From: Theropithecus gelada | Lineage: Eukaryota > Chordata > Mammalia > Primates > Cercopithecidae | Length of the DNA stretch: 64,000 bases | Direction of reading: 5' to 3' | Assembly: GCF_003255815.1 (NCBI RefSeq) | Contig: NC_037689.1 | Location: forward strand, 25,469,154 to 25,533,153 | Shown: positions 46,039 through 57,020 of the stretch, piece by piece | How the letters are laid out: each line of letters starts with the position of its first letter | Numbering within the stretch: the first letter of the stretch is position 1 | Made by a program: the position numbers and the translations under genes | The notes under the pieces: model-generated | Seen by the model: the letters and a program-made list of their open reading frames with translations, nothing else | Told to the model about the DNA's origin: nothing | The model's database searches: none

Positions 46039-47110
46039 CAGATTTTTTACATGGATATATTGTGTCATGGTGAAGTCTGGGCTTTTAGTGTAGACGTCAG
46101 CAGAATAGTGTACATTGTATGCAGTAAGTAATTTCTGGAACTAAGTGAGGAGCTAGGATTAATGTACCTGAATACTGTACAAGATACACTCCCACCCCCA
46201 CCTTTTCTAGTTTCCAATGTCCATTACTCCACTGTTTATGCCCATGTGTACACATTATTTAGCTCCCAGTTCTACGTGAGAACATGCAGTATTTGACTTT
46301 CTGATTTTGAATAATTTCACTTAATAGGCTCCAATTCCATCTATGTTGCTGCAAAAGATATGATTTCATTCTTTTTTATGACTGAGTAGTATTTCATTGT
46401 GTGTGTGTAAATATATACAAAACATTTTCTTTATCCAGTCCAATGGACACCTAAGTTGATTCCATATCTTTGCTATTGTGAATAATGCTTCAGTAAATAT
46501 GGCAGTGCAGGTATCTTTGATGTAATGATTTCTTTTCCTTTGAGTGGATTGGATACTCAGTAGTGGGATTGCTGGATGGAATGGTAGTTCTATTTTAGAA
46601 ATCTCTGTTCTGTTTTCCATAGAGGTTGAACTAATTTACATTCTCACCAGCAGAGTATAAGCCTTCCCTTTTCTCTGCATCCTCGCCAGCTTCTACTATT
46701 TTTTGACTTTTTAATCATAGCTGCTCTAACTGGTGTAAAATGGTGTCTCATTGTGGGTTTTTTTTTTTTTTTTTTTTTGAGATGGAGTCTCGCTGTGTCT
46801 CCCAGGCTGGAGTGCAGTGGCGTGATCTCGGCTCACTGCAAGCTCCGCCTCCCGGGTTCACGCCATTCTCCCGCCTCAGCCTCCCAAGTAGCTGGGACTA
46901 CAGGCGCCCGCCACCGCGCCCGGCTAGTTTTTTGTATTTTTAGTAGAGACGGGGTTTCACCATGTTCGCCAGGATAGTCTCGATCTCCTGACCTCGTGAT
47001 CCACCAGCCTCAGCCTCCCAAAGTGCTGGGATTACAGGCTTGAGCCACCGCGCCCGGCCTCATTGTGGTTTTAATTTGCATCTATAATGATTAGTGTTAA
47101 TCATCGATTT
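46039..47110 (-). mobile_element. L1 3' region, minus strand, split by AluY
   Basis: Antisense L1: 'tctacgtgagaacatgcagt', 'ctatgttgctgcaaaagata' and 'ttgctattgtgaataatgct', then, after the AluY, 'tcattgtggttttaatttgc'. ORF2 frames are broken. Confidence 0.85.
46758..47059 (-). mobile_element. Young AluY (cttgagcc variant), minus strand
   Basis: Near-consensus AluY inserted in the L1. CTCATTGTGGTTT is duplicated on both sides. Confidence 0.95.
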
Positions 47111-47540
47111 AAGCATACTCTGTTTTAGTTAGTTTTATATGTTTACATGTTAAATAAAAGCTGACATTCTGAACAGATCTTAAAGCAATGAGTTATCAGA
47201 AAGAATTATTTTAGTTTTGTTGAAGTCATGTCTATATTTGACTTCCAAACATACATAAACCTCAAATGTCCTATGGGAGATCGATTTGAAAGCTGTTGAT
47301 AACAGAGGTGGTTATATTCTTTGTTTCCTAAGTCACTGTAATTTTATAATGCTGATAAAATCTGCCCAACAGAGAAAAATAAAGTTTTGTGAATGCACCT
47401 CTGCATGTCCAACACAGAAATCAGTTTCCCTGTCCAGGACAAAATAGGAATCACAGAAACAGAGAAATTAAAGTGTTTGGAAATCAAATTAGCATTACAT
47501 ATTCCTTGGTAAAATTGTGTCTACAAATATACACCAACAT
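47111..47540. other. No recognised feature
   Basis: AT-rich unique-looking sequence. Confidence 0.4.
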
Positions 47541-48060
47541 GGAATCACTAGTTATTTCTTTGTGACACACTGCCCCGAAACTTAGTGGCTAAAAAAAACA
47601 ACTACTCGTTGTTAGCACAAGAGTGTCTGGTTTTGTAATTTGTACTGGGCTCAGCTGGGTGGCTCTTCTTGTCTTGCCTGGACTCCCTCATGATCTGTGG
47701 TCAGTTCACAGGTTGGCTGGGGGCTGGAGGGTCTAGGACAGACTCAGGCAAGGCGACAACTCATTTCAGCTTCTAGTGGTTTGAACAAATTCCAGTAGTT
47801 TGGTTCAGATTTGTACACATAGGACCTGGGCAGAGGTCCAAGAGCTGAAACATGCAAGATCTTGTGAAGCCTAGGTTTAAAACTGGCATGCTATCCCTTC
47901 TGCTGCATGTTGTTGACTAAAGAAAGACAATGCAGATTCACGGGGAGGGCTAATGCACTTCACTTGTTAATGGGAGGAGTAAAAAAGTCATCTTACATAG
48001 GGAGGGGCTATGGCAGGTGGCCAGTTTGCAATGAACCACAAATAGTAAAATATACTATTG
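47541..48060 (+). mobile_element. Ancient interspersed repeat, family not fixed
   Basis: The ordered phrases 'cccgaaacttagtggctaaa', 'gggctcagctgggtggctct', 'ttcacaggttggctggggg', 'gtgaagcctaggtttaaaac' and 'atgggaggagtaaaaaagtc' match a common old mammalian repeat that I remember but cannot name securely. Confidence 0.5.
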
Positions 48061-48582
48061 TTGAGTTCTCTAAAAGTATATTATATTTCATCTCAAAAAA
48101 AAAAGCAATCTAAGAGAAGTGTTGAAATCTCTCTAGAAAAGACCATATAGCTAGATTTTTAGGTTTTCATATTGATTATGATGATACTAAAAAAACTATT
48201 GGATTAACTTGGAAATTAACAAAGCACAGTACAGCTTTTTTAATGTTGCACTTCCATTATTCATTATATAAAGTATTTAAATCCAGGAACAGATAGTAGG
48301 GATTGTCAAATAGAAGCACTTTGAGAGCCATATGGATGTGTCACTAAAGTATCACTTAACTCTAGCCCTTTAATAATGCACACTCATGTTTTTAAGGGAA
48401 AAGAGTGAAATAAAATAGAGCATGTAGCTTTCATATAAGGAGAGGGGGAATATAGAAATAGATTTTAACTCAATCAATTCAAGAGTAGGTAGCAAAGAAG
48501 AAAATGAAGAGCATTTGGTAAATGGAAGACACAAAAGAAGCAGGAGAAAATAAGATCCAATATATCAGATATAAGAATAAAT
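48061..48582. other. No recognised feature
   Basis: AT-rich sequence upstream of the RPL24 retrocopy. The open frame starting at 48522 only becomes ribosomal at 48627. Confidence 0.4.
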
Positions 48583-49167
48583 GGAGTTCTCTTTGCCATC
48601 TTTTCTCCTCCCTTGGAGATGCTGCCATGAATGTGGAGGTTTGCAGTTTCAGAGGGTACAAGATCTACCCTAGACACGGGAGGCGCTATGCCAGGACCAA
48701 CGATGGGAAGGTTTTCCAGTGTCTTAAAGCAAAATGTGAGTTGGCGTTCCTTTCCAAGAGGAGTCCTTGGCAGGTAAACTGGACTCTCCTCTACAGAAGG
48801 AAAAAGACAATTGGAAGAAATTCAACAGAAAAGAACTGGCCAAACAAATTTCAGAGGGCCCTTACTGTTACAATCTCTCACTGACATAATGGCCAAGAAG
48901 AATGAGAAAATTGACGTTAGAAAGGCTCAATGAGAACAAGCTATCAGGGCTCATAAAGAAGCAAAAAAGACTAAGCAAGCAGCTAAAAAGACTGCAATGG
49001 CTGCTGCTAAGACACCTATTAGGTTGGTGCAAAAGTAATTGCGTTTTTGCCAAAGGCAGCACCTGGGCAGACGATTGCAAAGCCTGTGGAAGTTTCAGCT
49101 CCCCAAGTTGGTGGAAAACGCTAAGCCAGCAGATCAGATTTGAAAGTAAAGATTGGACTATAACTCT
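48583..49167 (+). pseudogene. RPL24: RPL24 processed pseudogene
   Basis: RPL24 is the eL24 protein of the large ribosomal subunit. This intronless copy includes 5' UTR (48583-48626), the ATG at 48627, and codons matching eL24 from residue 1: VCSFRGYKIYP and HGRRYART, then AKCE and AFLSKR. The C-terminal 'aaaagactgcaatggctgctgct' region and the terminal GGKR-equivalent codons end at TAA 49122-49124. A 3' UTR follows to about 49167. One extra codon lies after RRYART. A frameshift near codon 60 ends the frame at 48884, further stops follow, and the 49019-49052 insertion adds foreign bases. It is a dead retrocopy. No poly-A remains and no clear target duplication is seen. Confidence 0.93.
49019..49052 (+). 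mobile_element. Half of a MADE1 mariner-type MITE inside the RPL24 pseudogene
   Basis: 'ttaggttggtgcaaaagtaa' and the following 'ttgcgtttttgcc' are the terminal inverted repeat of MADE1, an 80-bp Hsmar1-derived element. Only the left half is present. RPL24 sequence resumes immediately at 'aaaggcagcacc', so the right half was lost together with little or no host sequence. Confidence 0.88.
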
Positions 49168-49372
49168 AGGTTGTGCTGGAGATTTTATTCTCATAATAGG
49201 CATGTTGGGCCTCACATGATCATAGGCGAACTAATAAAGTTAAGAATATAAGAGGTAGGTATTTTATTAAAAAGTCTATTTGCTTAGCTGGGGTGTGTCG
49301 AGCACATTTTGAAAACTTCTTTGTCTTAACTTTTTGTTTACAAGGCTGTAAGTACTAGGCTGTTACATGAAT
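49168..49372. other. No recognised feature
   Basis: AT-rich sequence between the retrocopy and an Alu. Confidence 0.4.
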
Positions 49373-49718
49373 TTGCCTGGCTCGGTGACAAATGCCTGCA
49401 GTCCCAACATTTGGGAGACCTAGGCAGGCAGATCGCCTGACCTCAGGAGTTCAAGACCAGCCTGGGCAACATGGCGAAACCCTGTCTCTACAAAAAGTAC
49501 AAGCCCTGTTTCTACAAAAAATACAAAAAATATGAAAATGAACTGCAGGTGCATGGTGGCATGTACCTGTAGTTTCAGCTATTTAGAAGGCAGAGGTGGG
49601 AGGATCACATGAGCCCAGGAGGTAGAGGCTACAGTGAGTCAAGATTGCACCACTGCACTACAGCCTGGGTGACAGTGAGACCCTGTCTCAAAAATGAAAA
49701 AAAAAAAAAAAAAAAAAG
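49373..49718 (+). mobile_element. Alu, plus strand, with internal duplication
   Basis: Old Alu in which the linker 'ccctgtctctacaaaaagtacaa' is partly repeated as 'ccctgtttctacaaaaaatac'. Confidence 0.92.
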
Positions 49719-50383
49719 ATGTACTTTTTAGACTATTTTCTAGTTAAATTACCTTTTCCCATGATAGACAAATTTAGTTTATATTGAGTTTGCCTTGTAG
49801 TTATTGGTATCTTGCCTATCATTTGCTAATAGGTGAGTCAAAGGTGCTTAAAACTATCAGCTGTATTAATCTGCTCTTGCTTACCAAAAATATGCCTAAA
49901 TGAAAAGCACGCCTACTTGAGTAAAGAGTAGCCTTAGCTAGACTCCTAGAGTAGTTTGTTGAGCTGGGGGTTTGCCAGAGCCATGCTACATTGCAAAAAT
50001 ATCTGAATAAACTGCTGATATTCAAGAGAGATGTATATTGAAGATGTGATAAAATAGTAGTAATCAAAACTTACCTGTAAAGAATAGGCTTGTCCTTCTA
50101 CAGAAAGTAGATCGTTTTTAACCTGCCAGCCTGTGCCAAGTTGCAAGGATACAGCAGTGGACAAATCACAGTGCTCTTTTAGGAAACATCAGAACACTAG
50201 GTGAGGGTATAGTCAATGTCAACATTTTCCGCCATCCCCATTCTTTCCAAGGTGATAAAATTAATTTTTCATTCTAGTGCATGTTACATTCAGACAGTTA
50301 AGTGTTGCAGATAAAATGAGTAAGTCCCTTTGGGAACCTGAAAATGGAAACCATATGTAAAATCAATATAAGACATATGTAAA
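49719..50383. other. No recognised feature
   Basis: Unique-looking sequence. Overlapping minus-strand frames at 49819-50164 have no recognised family. Confidence 0.4.
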
Positions 50384-50697
50384 GCTGGGTGCAGTGGCTC
50401 ATGCCTGTTATCCCAGTACTTTGGGAGGCTGAGGCAGGCGGATCAGTTGAGGTCAGAAGTTTAAGCCCAGCCTGGCCAACATGGTGAAACCTCTTCTCTA
50501 CTAAAAATACAAAAATTAGCTAAATGTGGTGGCACGTGCCTTAATCCCAGCTACTCGGGAGGCTGAGGCAGAAGAATCACTTGAACCCGGGAGGTCGAGG
50601 TTGCAGTGAGCTGAGATCATGCCACTGCACTCCAGCCTGGGCAACAAAGGGAGACTCCATGCCCCCACTCCCCCTGCCAAAAAAAGAAAAAAAAATG
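50384..50697 (+). mobile_element. Alu, plus strand
   Basis: Full Alu whose tail start is altered to a C-rich 'catgcccccactccccctgcc'. The flanks share 'atgtaa(a/g)g'. Confidence 0.95.
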
Positions 50698-51864
50698 TAA
50701 GGTAATACAGACTTTTGCTCATAAAAGCAAAATGTTAAGATTTTGCTTGGGGATAAAGCTCCCTTTTTTGGTATAGACAATATTAGGTTATATTTAGGAA
50801 ATTACTGGGAAAATAAAATCATACCCAACTTGATAACTTTTGGATACTAAAATGTCCCCTTAAAAATAAATAGATATATAAACAAATAAATGTGAATGGA
50901 TTAAACTCACCTCTTAAGAGACATATTTTTTTCCAAGAGTGAACAAAAAAATAAAAATTTAAAGAGACACAAGTGAAGCATAAAAAACATAAAAGTTTGA
51001 AAATAAATATTAAAAACAGAGAAAATGACGCAAATAAAGCTGGCATAGTAATGTATGAGAAAAACCACTTCCAGGCAGAAATCATTACTGGGGATTACAG
51101 GACTCATTGCTCAAACAAAGGAACAATTTACTGGGAAAATATAATAATCTTTAACCTATATGAATCTAACAAAATTGCCCTAAAAGTACAAAGCAAATTG
51201 TCATAATTATAGAGAGAAATTAAAAATCACGACTGTGTAAAAAATTTAATGCTCTCTTGAAATCTGTCAAACAGATTTTTAAAAAAAGAATAACACTGAT
51301 ATCAATACATAGATAATCAGGTTCTTTCCAAGCACAGAGACAAATGGTATAGGATTTGAACAATTAAAGCTACCCAGCATTGAGAGTATATCTTTCCAAG
51401 TATATATGGCACATTTGCTTAAAGTCACTACCACACTATGTTAAATAGGGTTTTTCTTTTATGAATATTAAATGTGATTGAGATAGCATTCTTTAATTAA
51501 AATGCAAAAACAGAAATAATTTATAAGAAGTAGCCTTTTCCACCCACACATTTGGAAAGTAAAATCAAAATTCTAAATAATTCACTCATTAAATACTTAA
51601 AACTACAAACAAAATGACAAACTATTTAGCATAGCATCACGTCAAAGTAGCTTGTACCCAAATAGATAATTTGATAGTGAGAGGGAATGTATAACTTTAA
51701 ATGCATATTCTAGAAAATAAGAACTACTGAAAGTTAATGAATTAAATATTCAACTCAAGAATTTTTAAAGCAGTGAACAAGAAAATCCACAAAAGATATC
51801 ACAACAAAGCAAATTAATAAAAACAGAAATGAACAAAATACAACACAACAAACAGAAAATTAAT
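50698..51864. other. AT-rich, no recognised feature
   Basis: About 1.15 kb of A-rich sequence. It might be eroded L1 in plus sense leading into the L1 tail that follows, but no secure signature was found. Confidence 0.35.
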
Positions 51865-52135
51865 AACACAGGAACAGAAAACCAAATACCACATGGGCTC
51901 ACCTGTAAGTGGGAGCTAAACATTGGGTACTCAGGGACCCAAAGATGGGGACTATAGACACTGAGGGCTACTAGGGGGGAAGAGGCTAGGGGGTGTTGAA
52001 AAACTACCTATTGGGTACAATGCTCACTTCCTGGGTGATGGGATCATTTGTACTCCAAACCTTAGTGACATGCCATTTACCCATGTAACAAATCTGCATC
52101 TGTATCCCCGAACCTAAAATAAAAGTTTAAAAAAA
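51865..52135 (+). mobile_element. L1 3' end, plus strand
   Basis: L1 3' UTR: 'acctgtaagtgggagctaaa', 'gggtgatgggatcatttgta' and 'gccatttacccatgtaaca', ending 'cctaaaataaaagtttaaaa', the canonical L1 3' terminus. Confidence 0.9.
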
Positions 52136-52401
52136 GATATACAGACAAAAGTAACAGGAAATTAAAACTTGAAAAAATAGAGTGGATAATTAAACCAAAA
52201 GCCAGTTTTAAAAAATTACTAATGAAATAGAAAAGTCTGGCAAGATTAAGCAAGAATATAAGAACGCTGAGACCAGTAACCAATATTAAATACAAACAGG
52301 GAGTTAAAACTAACAGATGAAGACAAACTGAACATCTTAGAATAGCAGGGAGAAAAAGGCAAATTTCAGTAGATTAAAAAAAATTGAAAGAGTATGTACT
52401 G
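52136..52401. other. A-rich, no recognised feature
   Basis: A-rich sequence between an L1 tail and an AluY, possibly further L1-derived. Confidence 0.35.
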
Positions 52402-52700
52402 TTTTTTTTTTTTTTTTTTTGAGACGGAGTCTGGCTCTGTCGCCCAGGCTGGAGTGCAGTGGCGTGATCTCGGCTCACTGCAAGCTCCGCCTCCCGGGTT
52501 TACGCCATTCTCCTGCCTCAGCCTCCCGAGTAGCTGGGACTACAGGCGCCCGCCACCACGCCCGGCTAGTTTTTTGTATTTTTAGTAGAGACGGGGTTTC
52601 ACCATGTTAGCCAGGATGGTCTCGATCTCCTGACCTCGTGATCCACCCGCCTCGGCCTCCCAAAGTGCTGGGATTACAGGCTTGAGCCACCGCGCCCGGC
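52402..52700 (-). mobile_element. Young AluY (cttgagcc variant), minus strand
   Basis: Very close to consensus. GAGTATGTACTGTTTT is duplicated on both sides. Confidence 0.96.
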
Positions 52701-53309
52701 GAGTATGTACTGTTTTAAGGATGACATTCAAACAAATTTCTTATTACATTGACTCAACTCTGTGCAATTGAAATATTTCATTACTCAAAGTAGAAAGGAA
52801 TTATATTTAAGCATGTTAATTGGTGAACAGACTGCCAGAAATTTGAATGATCAACCTACACATCATTTCTAGCTTGAAGCATAATAAATGACTCAAAACA
52901 GATCCTGCTAATACATTTAGAGGATATGTTGTTTTTCAGTGTAAGTAGTAAAATAGTTTCATGGGAAATTTATGAGACCAGAAAATTATGTTCTACTTTG
53001 GAAAGATTACAAGGCTAAACTCTGTTGTGAGAATGACTGAGACATCCCTTCGTTCAATCTCTTAAAATTTTAACTGAGAAGTACATCGTAGTACATCTTT
53101 TCTCCAGATTGGCAACATTTTGTGTGCTTTAATGTGGGTAATAAAATGCCATTATTTAATAATGATGCCACAATCTTATGTTTTTTATATGGCTTAGCAT
53201 TGTACAGAATGTGTTGACATGTTGAATCTGTTTACCCATTTAATTGATATGTAATTTGTCCACATGACCACTTGCTCCTTCTTCATCATCATATCTAACT
53301 ATCTATATA
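52701..53309. other. No recognised feature
   Basis: AT-rich unique-looking sequence. Confidence 0.4.
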
Positions 53310-53588
53310 TTTTTTGAGGCAGGGTCTTGCTCTGTTGCTCAGGCTGGAGTGCAGTGGTGCACTCATAGCTGTCTTCAGCCTCTACCTCTCGGGCTCAAGT
53401 AATCCTCCTGCCAGAGTCTTCCAAGTGGCTGGAACTACAGATGCATCATCATTTTATTTTTTTGTTTTTTGTGGAGACAGTATTTCACCATGTTACCCAG
53501 GCTGGTCTCCACCTTCTGGGCTCAAGAGATCCTCCTGCCTGGGTCTCCCAAGGTGCTGGGATCAAAGGTGTGAGCCACCATGCCTGGT
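53310..53588 (-). mobile_element. Alu, minus strand
   Basis: Old Alu with a very short tail and a shortened linker. Confidence 0.92.
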
Positions 53589-53813
53589 CATATTAATATT
53601 ATAATTTTTTTTTCCACAAATGTAAAATCTTAACATAATTAAGGGTGACTGACTTGCTTAAGGTCATATATCTAGAAAGTGTCTAAGTCAGGATTAACTT
53701 GAATCTCCTGACACATAGATTAGCATTATTTCCACTAGAAGTTTTCCCATTCTTGGTGTGAGGAGATATTAATCATTTCTTCATGTGTCTAGATCTGTCT
53801 AGGTTTTTTTTTT
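53589..53813. other. No recognised feature
   Basis: Contains 'cttaaggtcatatatctaga..gtcaggatt' wording typical of the core of an MIR or L2 element, but too diverged for a firm call. Confidence 0.35.
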
Positions 53814-53899
53814 GGTGTGTGTGTGTGTGAGTGTATGTGTGTGGGTGTATTTGTGTGTGTATGTGTGTATATGTGTGTGTGTATGTGTGTGCGTATGTG
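53814..53899 (+). repeat. Interrupted (TG)n microsatellite
   Basis: About 85 bp of TG units with TA, GA and GC interruptions. Confidence 0.93.
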
Positions 53900-54412
53900 A
53901 CCCCTTGACTTATCATCCCCTGAAATCTCCAAAACGTAGATCTTGGGTGTTACGAAATGTATAAGAACTTTGGTACTCGCTAACCAAAAATTGGAAGATG
54001 ATGTTAATTTTTCCATCTTTACTATAAAATTCAGCAGTTCAACAGCAACAATAGCAACTGAATAAAGCTAAAAACTGGAGCGGTTAACTTCGTGAGCAAA
54101 CTGGACTGCAGGCTTGTTATCAGTGGGTGGGTTGGTAGGTACCAGATGAAATATTGAATAAAAGCTATGGTCCAGAAGTCACAAATGGAAGGCACTGAAG
54201 ACATTACCAAGCAGGGGTGATGGTTGGGCCCACACGACATGCACATCCATAAATAAATCAAGTTCAGCAGTCGTTCTCTCAGTCTTGTTACAAGATATGG
54301 TAGGTGGCCAATGTCAGTCCTGCTAGTATCTGGGCTCCAACAGAATACATTGGAAATCTCAATCTAGCTTCTTTAAAATGGAACCAATCCACTGCCTTCA
54401 AAAATCTCACCT
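53900..54412. other. No recognised feature
   Basis: Single-copy-looking sequence. It could contain a small retrocopy, but no family was recognised. Confidence 0.4.
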
Positions 54413-54722
54413 CCAGGCCAAACACGATGGCACACACCTTTAATCCCAGCACTTCGGGAGGCCCAGGCAGGAGGATCGTTTGAGCCCAGGAGTTTGAGAA
54501 AAGTCTTGGCAACATAATGAGACCTTGTCTCTAAAGAAAAATACAAAAATTAGCCAAGTGTGGTGGTACACACTTGTAGTCCCAGTTACTCGGGAGGCTG
54601 AGGTGGGAGGATAGCTAGAGTTCAGGAGGTCTAAGTTGCACTGAGCCGAGATCACGCCACTGCACTCCAGCCTGAGAGACAGAGCAAAACCCTGTCAAAA
54701 AAAAAAAAAAAAAAAAAAAAAA
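54413..54722 (+). mobile_element. Alu, plus strand
   Basis: Full old Alu with a tail of about 26 A. Confidence 0.95.
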
Positions 54723-54963
54723 GAAAATTCCCAAATCTGAATGGACAAGGAGCTTATATCAAATAATTTTTTTTTTAGTAAATAGAATAGCCTTATGTTA
54801 CAGAACAAAAGGGTTATTGGGTTTCATTTTCTATGTCAAACCAAGCTTGGCTAAAAGAAACCTCAAAAGGCCACTTAATTCAGAGCTAGTACAGAAAGCA
54901 CAACATTCAATAAACTCAGCAATGGTGAACATCAAATAATTTGCTGTGGCAATAAAAAAAATT
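54723..54963. other. No recognised feature
   Basis: A-rich, no identified element. Confidence 0.4.
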
Positions 54964-55430
54964 ATTTTATTTAAAACTTTGAAGTTCACGGGTGCATGTG
55001 AATGTGACATAGGTAAACTTGTGTCATGTGGGTTTGCTGCCCAGATTATTTCATCACCTAGGTACTAAGCTTAGTACCCATTAGTTATTTTTCCTTATCC
55101 TCTCCCTCCTCCCTCCACCCTCTGAAAGGCCCCAGTGTGTGTTGCTCCCTTCTATGTGTCCATGTGTTCTCATAATTGATCTCCCACTTATCAGTGGGAA
55201 CATGTGATCTTTGGTTTTGCTGTTCCTGCATTAGTTGGCTGAGGATAATGGCCTCCAGCCCCATCCATGTTCCTGCGAAGGACATGATCTTGTTCTTGTT
55301 TATGGCTGCAAAGTATTCTACGGTGTCTATGTACCACATTTGCTTTATCTAGTCCATGTTGATGGGCATTTAGGCTTATTCCCATTCAAATGCAATCATG
55401 GTGCTAACATAGTGCTATGAGATCTTGATA
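54964..55430 (-). mobile_element. L1 3' region, minus strand
   Basis: Antisense L1: 'gtaaacttgtgtcatgtggg', 'ctcccacttatcagtgggaa', 'aatggcctccagccccatcc' and 'gtaccacatttgctttatct'. The 84-codon minus frame is the broken ORF2 end region. Confidence 0.9.
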
Positions 55431-55856
55431 TTTGCCAAAATATAAAATAGAACATGAGATGTTTTTGGAAAGAAATGCCTATTGTGGAGTGGGAGGCATT
55501 TATGTGAAGCCTTTTATGTGTGATAGTAGCCAAGACAGAGCTAAAAACAAATGTGTACTGTTACTTTCTCCATTCAAAGACAATGGTGCTATTGTATAAA
55601 CAGAGAAGACCAAGTACCACTGATGGTTTGAGCTAGTTTAAATGGTTAGAAAAGTCAGAAGATGTAAATTAAAGTTTCGTTCTGGTCTTTCAAAACCTTC
55701 AGTAAACTGAAATCCTACTGAGCCATCCCACCCTTCTTACTGCTCACCCTAATACCATCTTCGGAATATACATCCTCTATCTTCTACTGTGATGTCTTGA
55801 CATTGTATTACTCTTCTGTTACTGTGTATCAAATATCTGGAAATGTACAAACTTAT
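55431..55856. other. No recognised feature
   Basis: Unique-looking, AT-leaning sequence. Confidence 0.4.
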
Positions 55857-56143
55857 TCTTTTTGAGACAGGGTCTTGCTCTGTCAATTAGGCTGGAGTGC
55901 AGCGGCAAGATCACAGCTCACTGCAGCCTTGACCTCCCGAACTCACGTGATCTTCCTGCCCCAGCCTCCCAAGTAGCTGGGACTACAGGCATGTGGCACC
56001 ATGCCTGGCTAATTTTTGTATTTCTTGTAAAAATGGGGTTTTGCCAAGTTGCCCAGGCTGGTCTCGAACTCCTGGACTCAAGCAATTCATCCACTTCAGC
56101 CTCCCAAAGTATTGGGATTACAGGTGTGGGCCACCATGCCCCA
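55857..56143 (-). mobile_element. Alu, minus strand
   Basis: Old Alu with almost no tail. Confidence 0.93.
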
Positions 56144-56603
56144 CCAGGCTATGTCTTTTCTGGAAACCCAACTAAAGAAAGGATTGCATTCAAGCTCCCT
56201 TAGGTAGTCGGAAAAGTCCATTTACTGGGAAAAGTCCACTCTAGGAGCTTAGTGTAGTCCCCTACCGACAGTCAGCAAGAAAGCACAAGACTGAGGTCTC
56301 TGTTTTCTTGCTGACTGTTGGCCAGGGACCACACTCAGTTCCTTCCTAGAGGCTGACCCCGGGTCCTTGCCCTGTGGACCCCTTCACAGGGAGTTTTAAG
56401 CATGGCTGTTTGCTTTTTCAAAGTCAGCAAGAGAAAGGCCAGAAAGAGAATCTTAATTAATTTGAATCTCTCCCTCAGGGAAGGCTTGAAACTGTTTATT
56501 TTTAAAGACTCACCTGATTAGGTGTGGCACACTCAAAATCATCTTAAAGTCATGACTCAAAGTTAGTTGATTAGAGACCTTAATTACACGTTCAAAATCT
56601 CTT
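56144..56603. other. No recognised feature
   Basis: Contains an imperfect inverted pair: 'ccctaccgacagtcagcaagaaa' at about 56260 against 'tttcttgctgactgttggccagg' at about 56305. Each arm is about 20 bp, giving a potential hairpin with a short loop. Otherwise unassigned. Confidence 0.45.
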
Positions 56604-57020
56604 TATTTGCCCATCAATGGTAGGCTGATGAAAGAAAATGTATGTATACACCATGGAATACTATGCAGCCATAAAAAAGACTGAGCTAATGGCTTTTGCA
56701 GGAACATGAATGGAACTGGAGGCCATTATCCTTAGCAAATTAATGTAGGAACAGAAAGACAAATACTGCATGTTCTCACTTATATGTAGGAACTAAATGA
56801 TGAGAACATGTGGATGCATAGTGAGGAACAACACACACACTGGGGCCTCCTTGAGGGTGGAGGGTGGGAGGAAGAACGGGATCAGGACAAATAACTAATG
56901 GGTAGTAGGCTTAGAACCTGGGCGATGAAATAATCTGTATAACAAACCCCATGACACAAGTTTACCTACGTAACAAACCCTCACATATGCCCCGAACCTA
57001 AAGTAAAAGTTTAAAAAAAT
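56604..57020 (+). mobile_element. L1 3' end, plus strand
   Basis: L1 ORF2 end and 3' UTR: 'atggaatactatgcagccat', 'gttctcacttatatgtagga' and 'aagtttacctacgtaacaaa', terminating in 'cctaaagtaaaagttt'. Confidence 0.92.

Noticed and set aside
48583..49167. Functional RPL24 gene
   Set aside because: No introns, a frameshift near codon 60, later stops, and a MADE1 fragment in the coding part.
48868..49215. 115-codon minus-strand frame
   Set aside because: Antisense to the RPL24 retrocopy.
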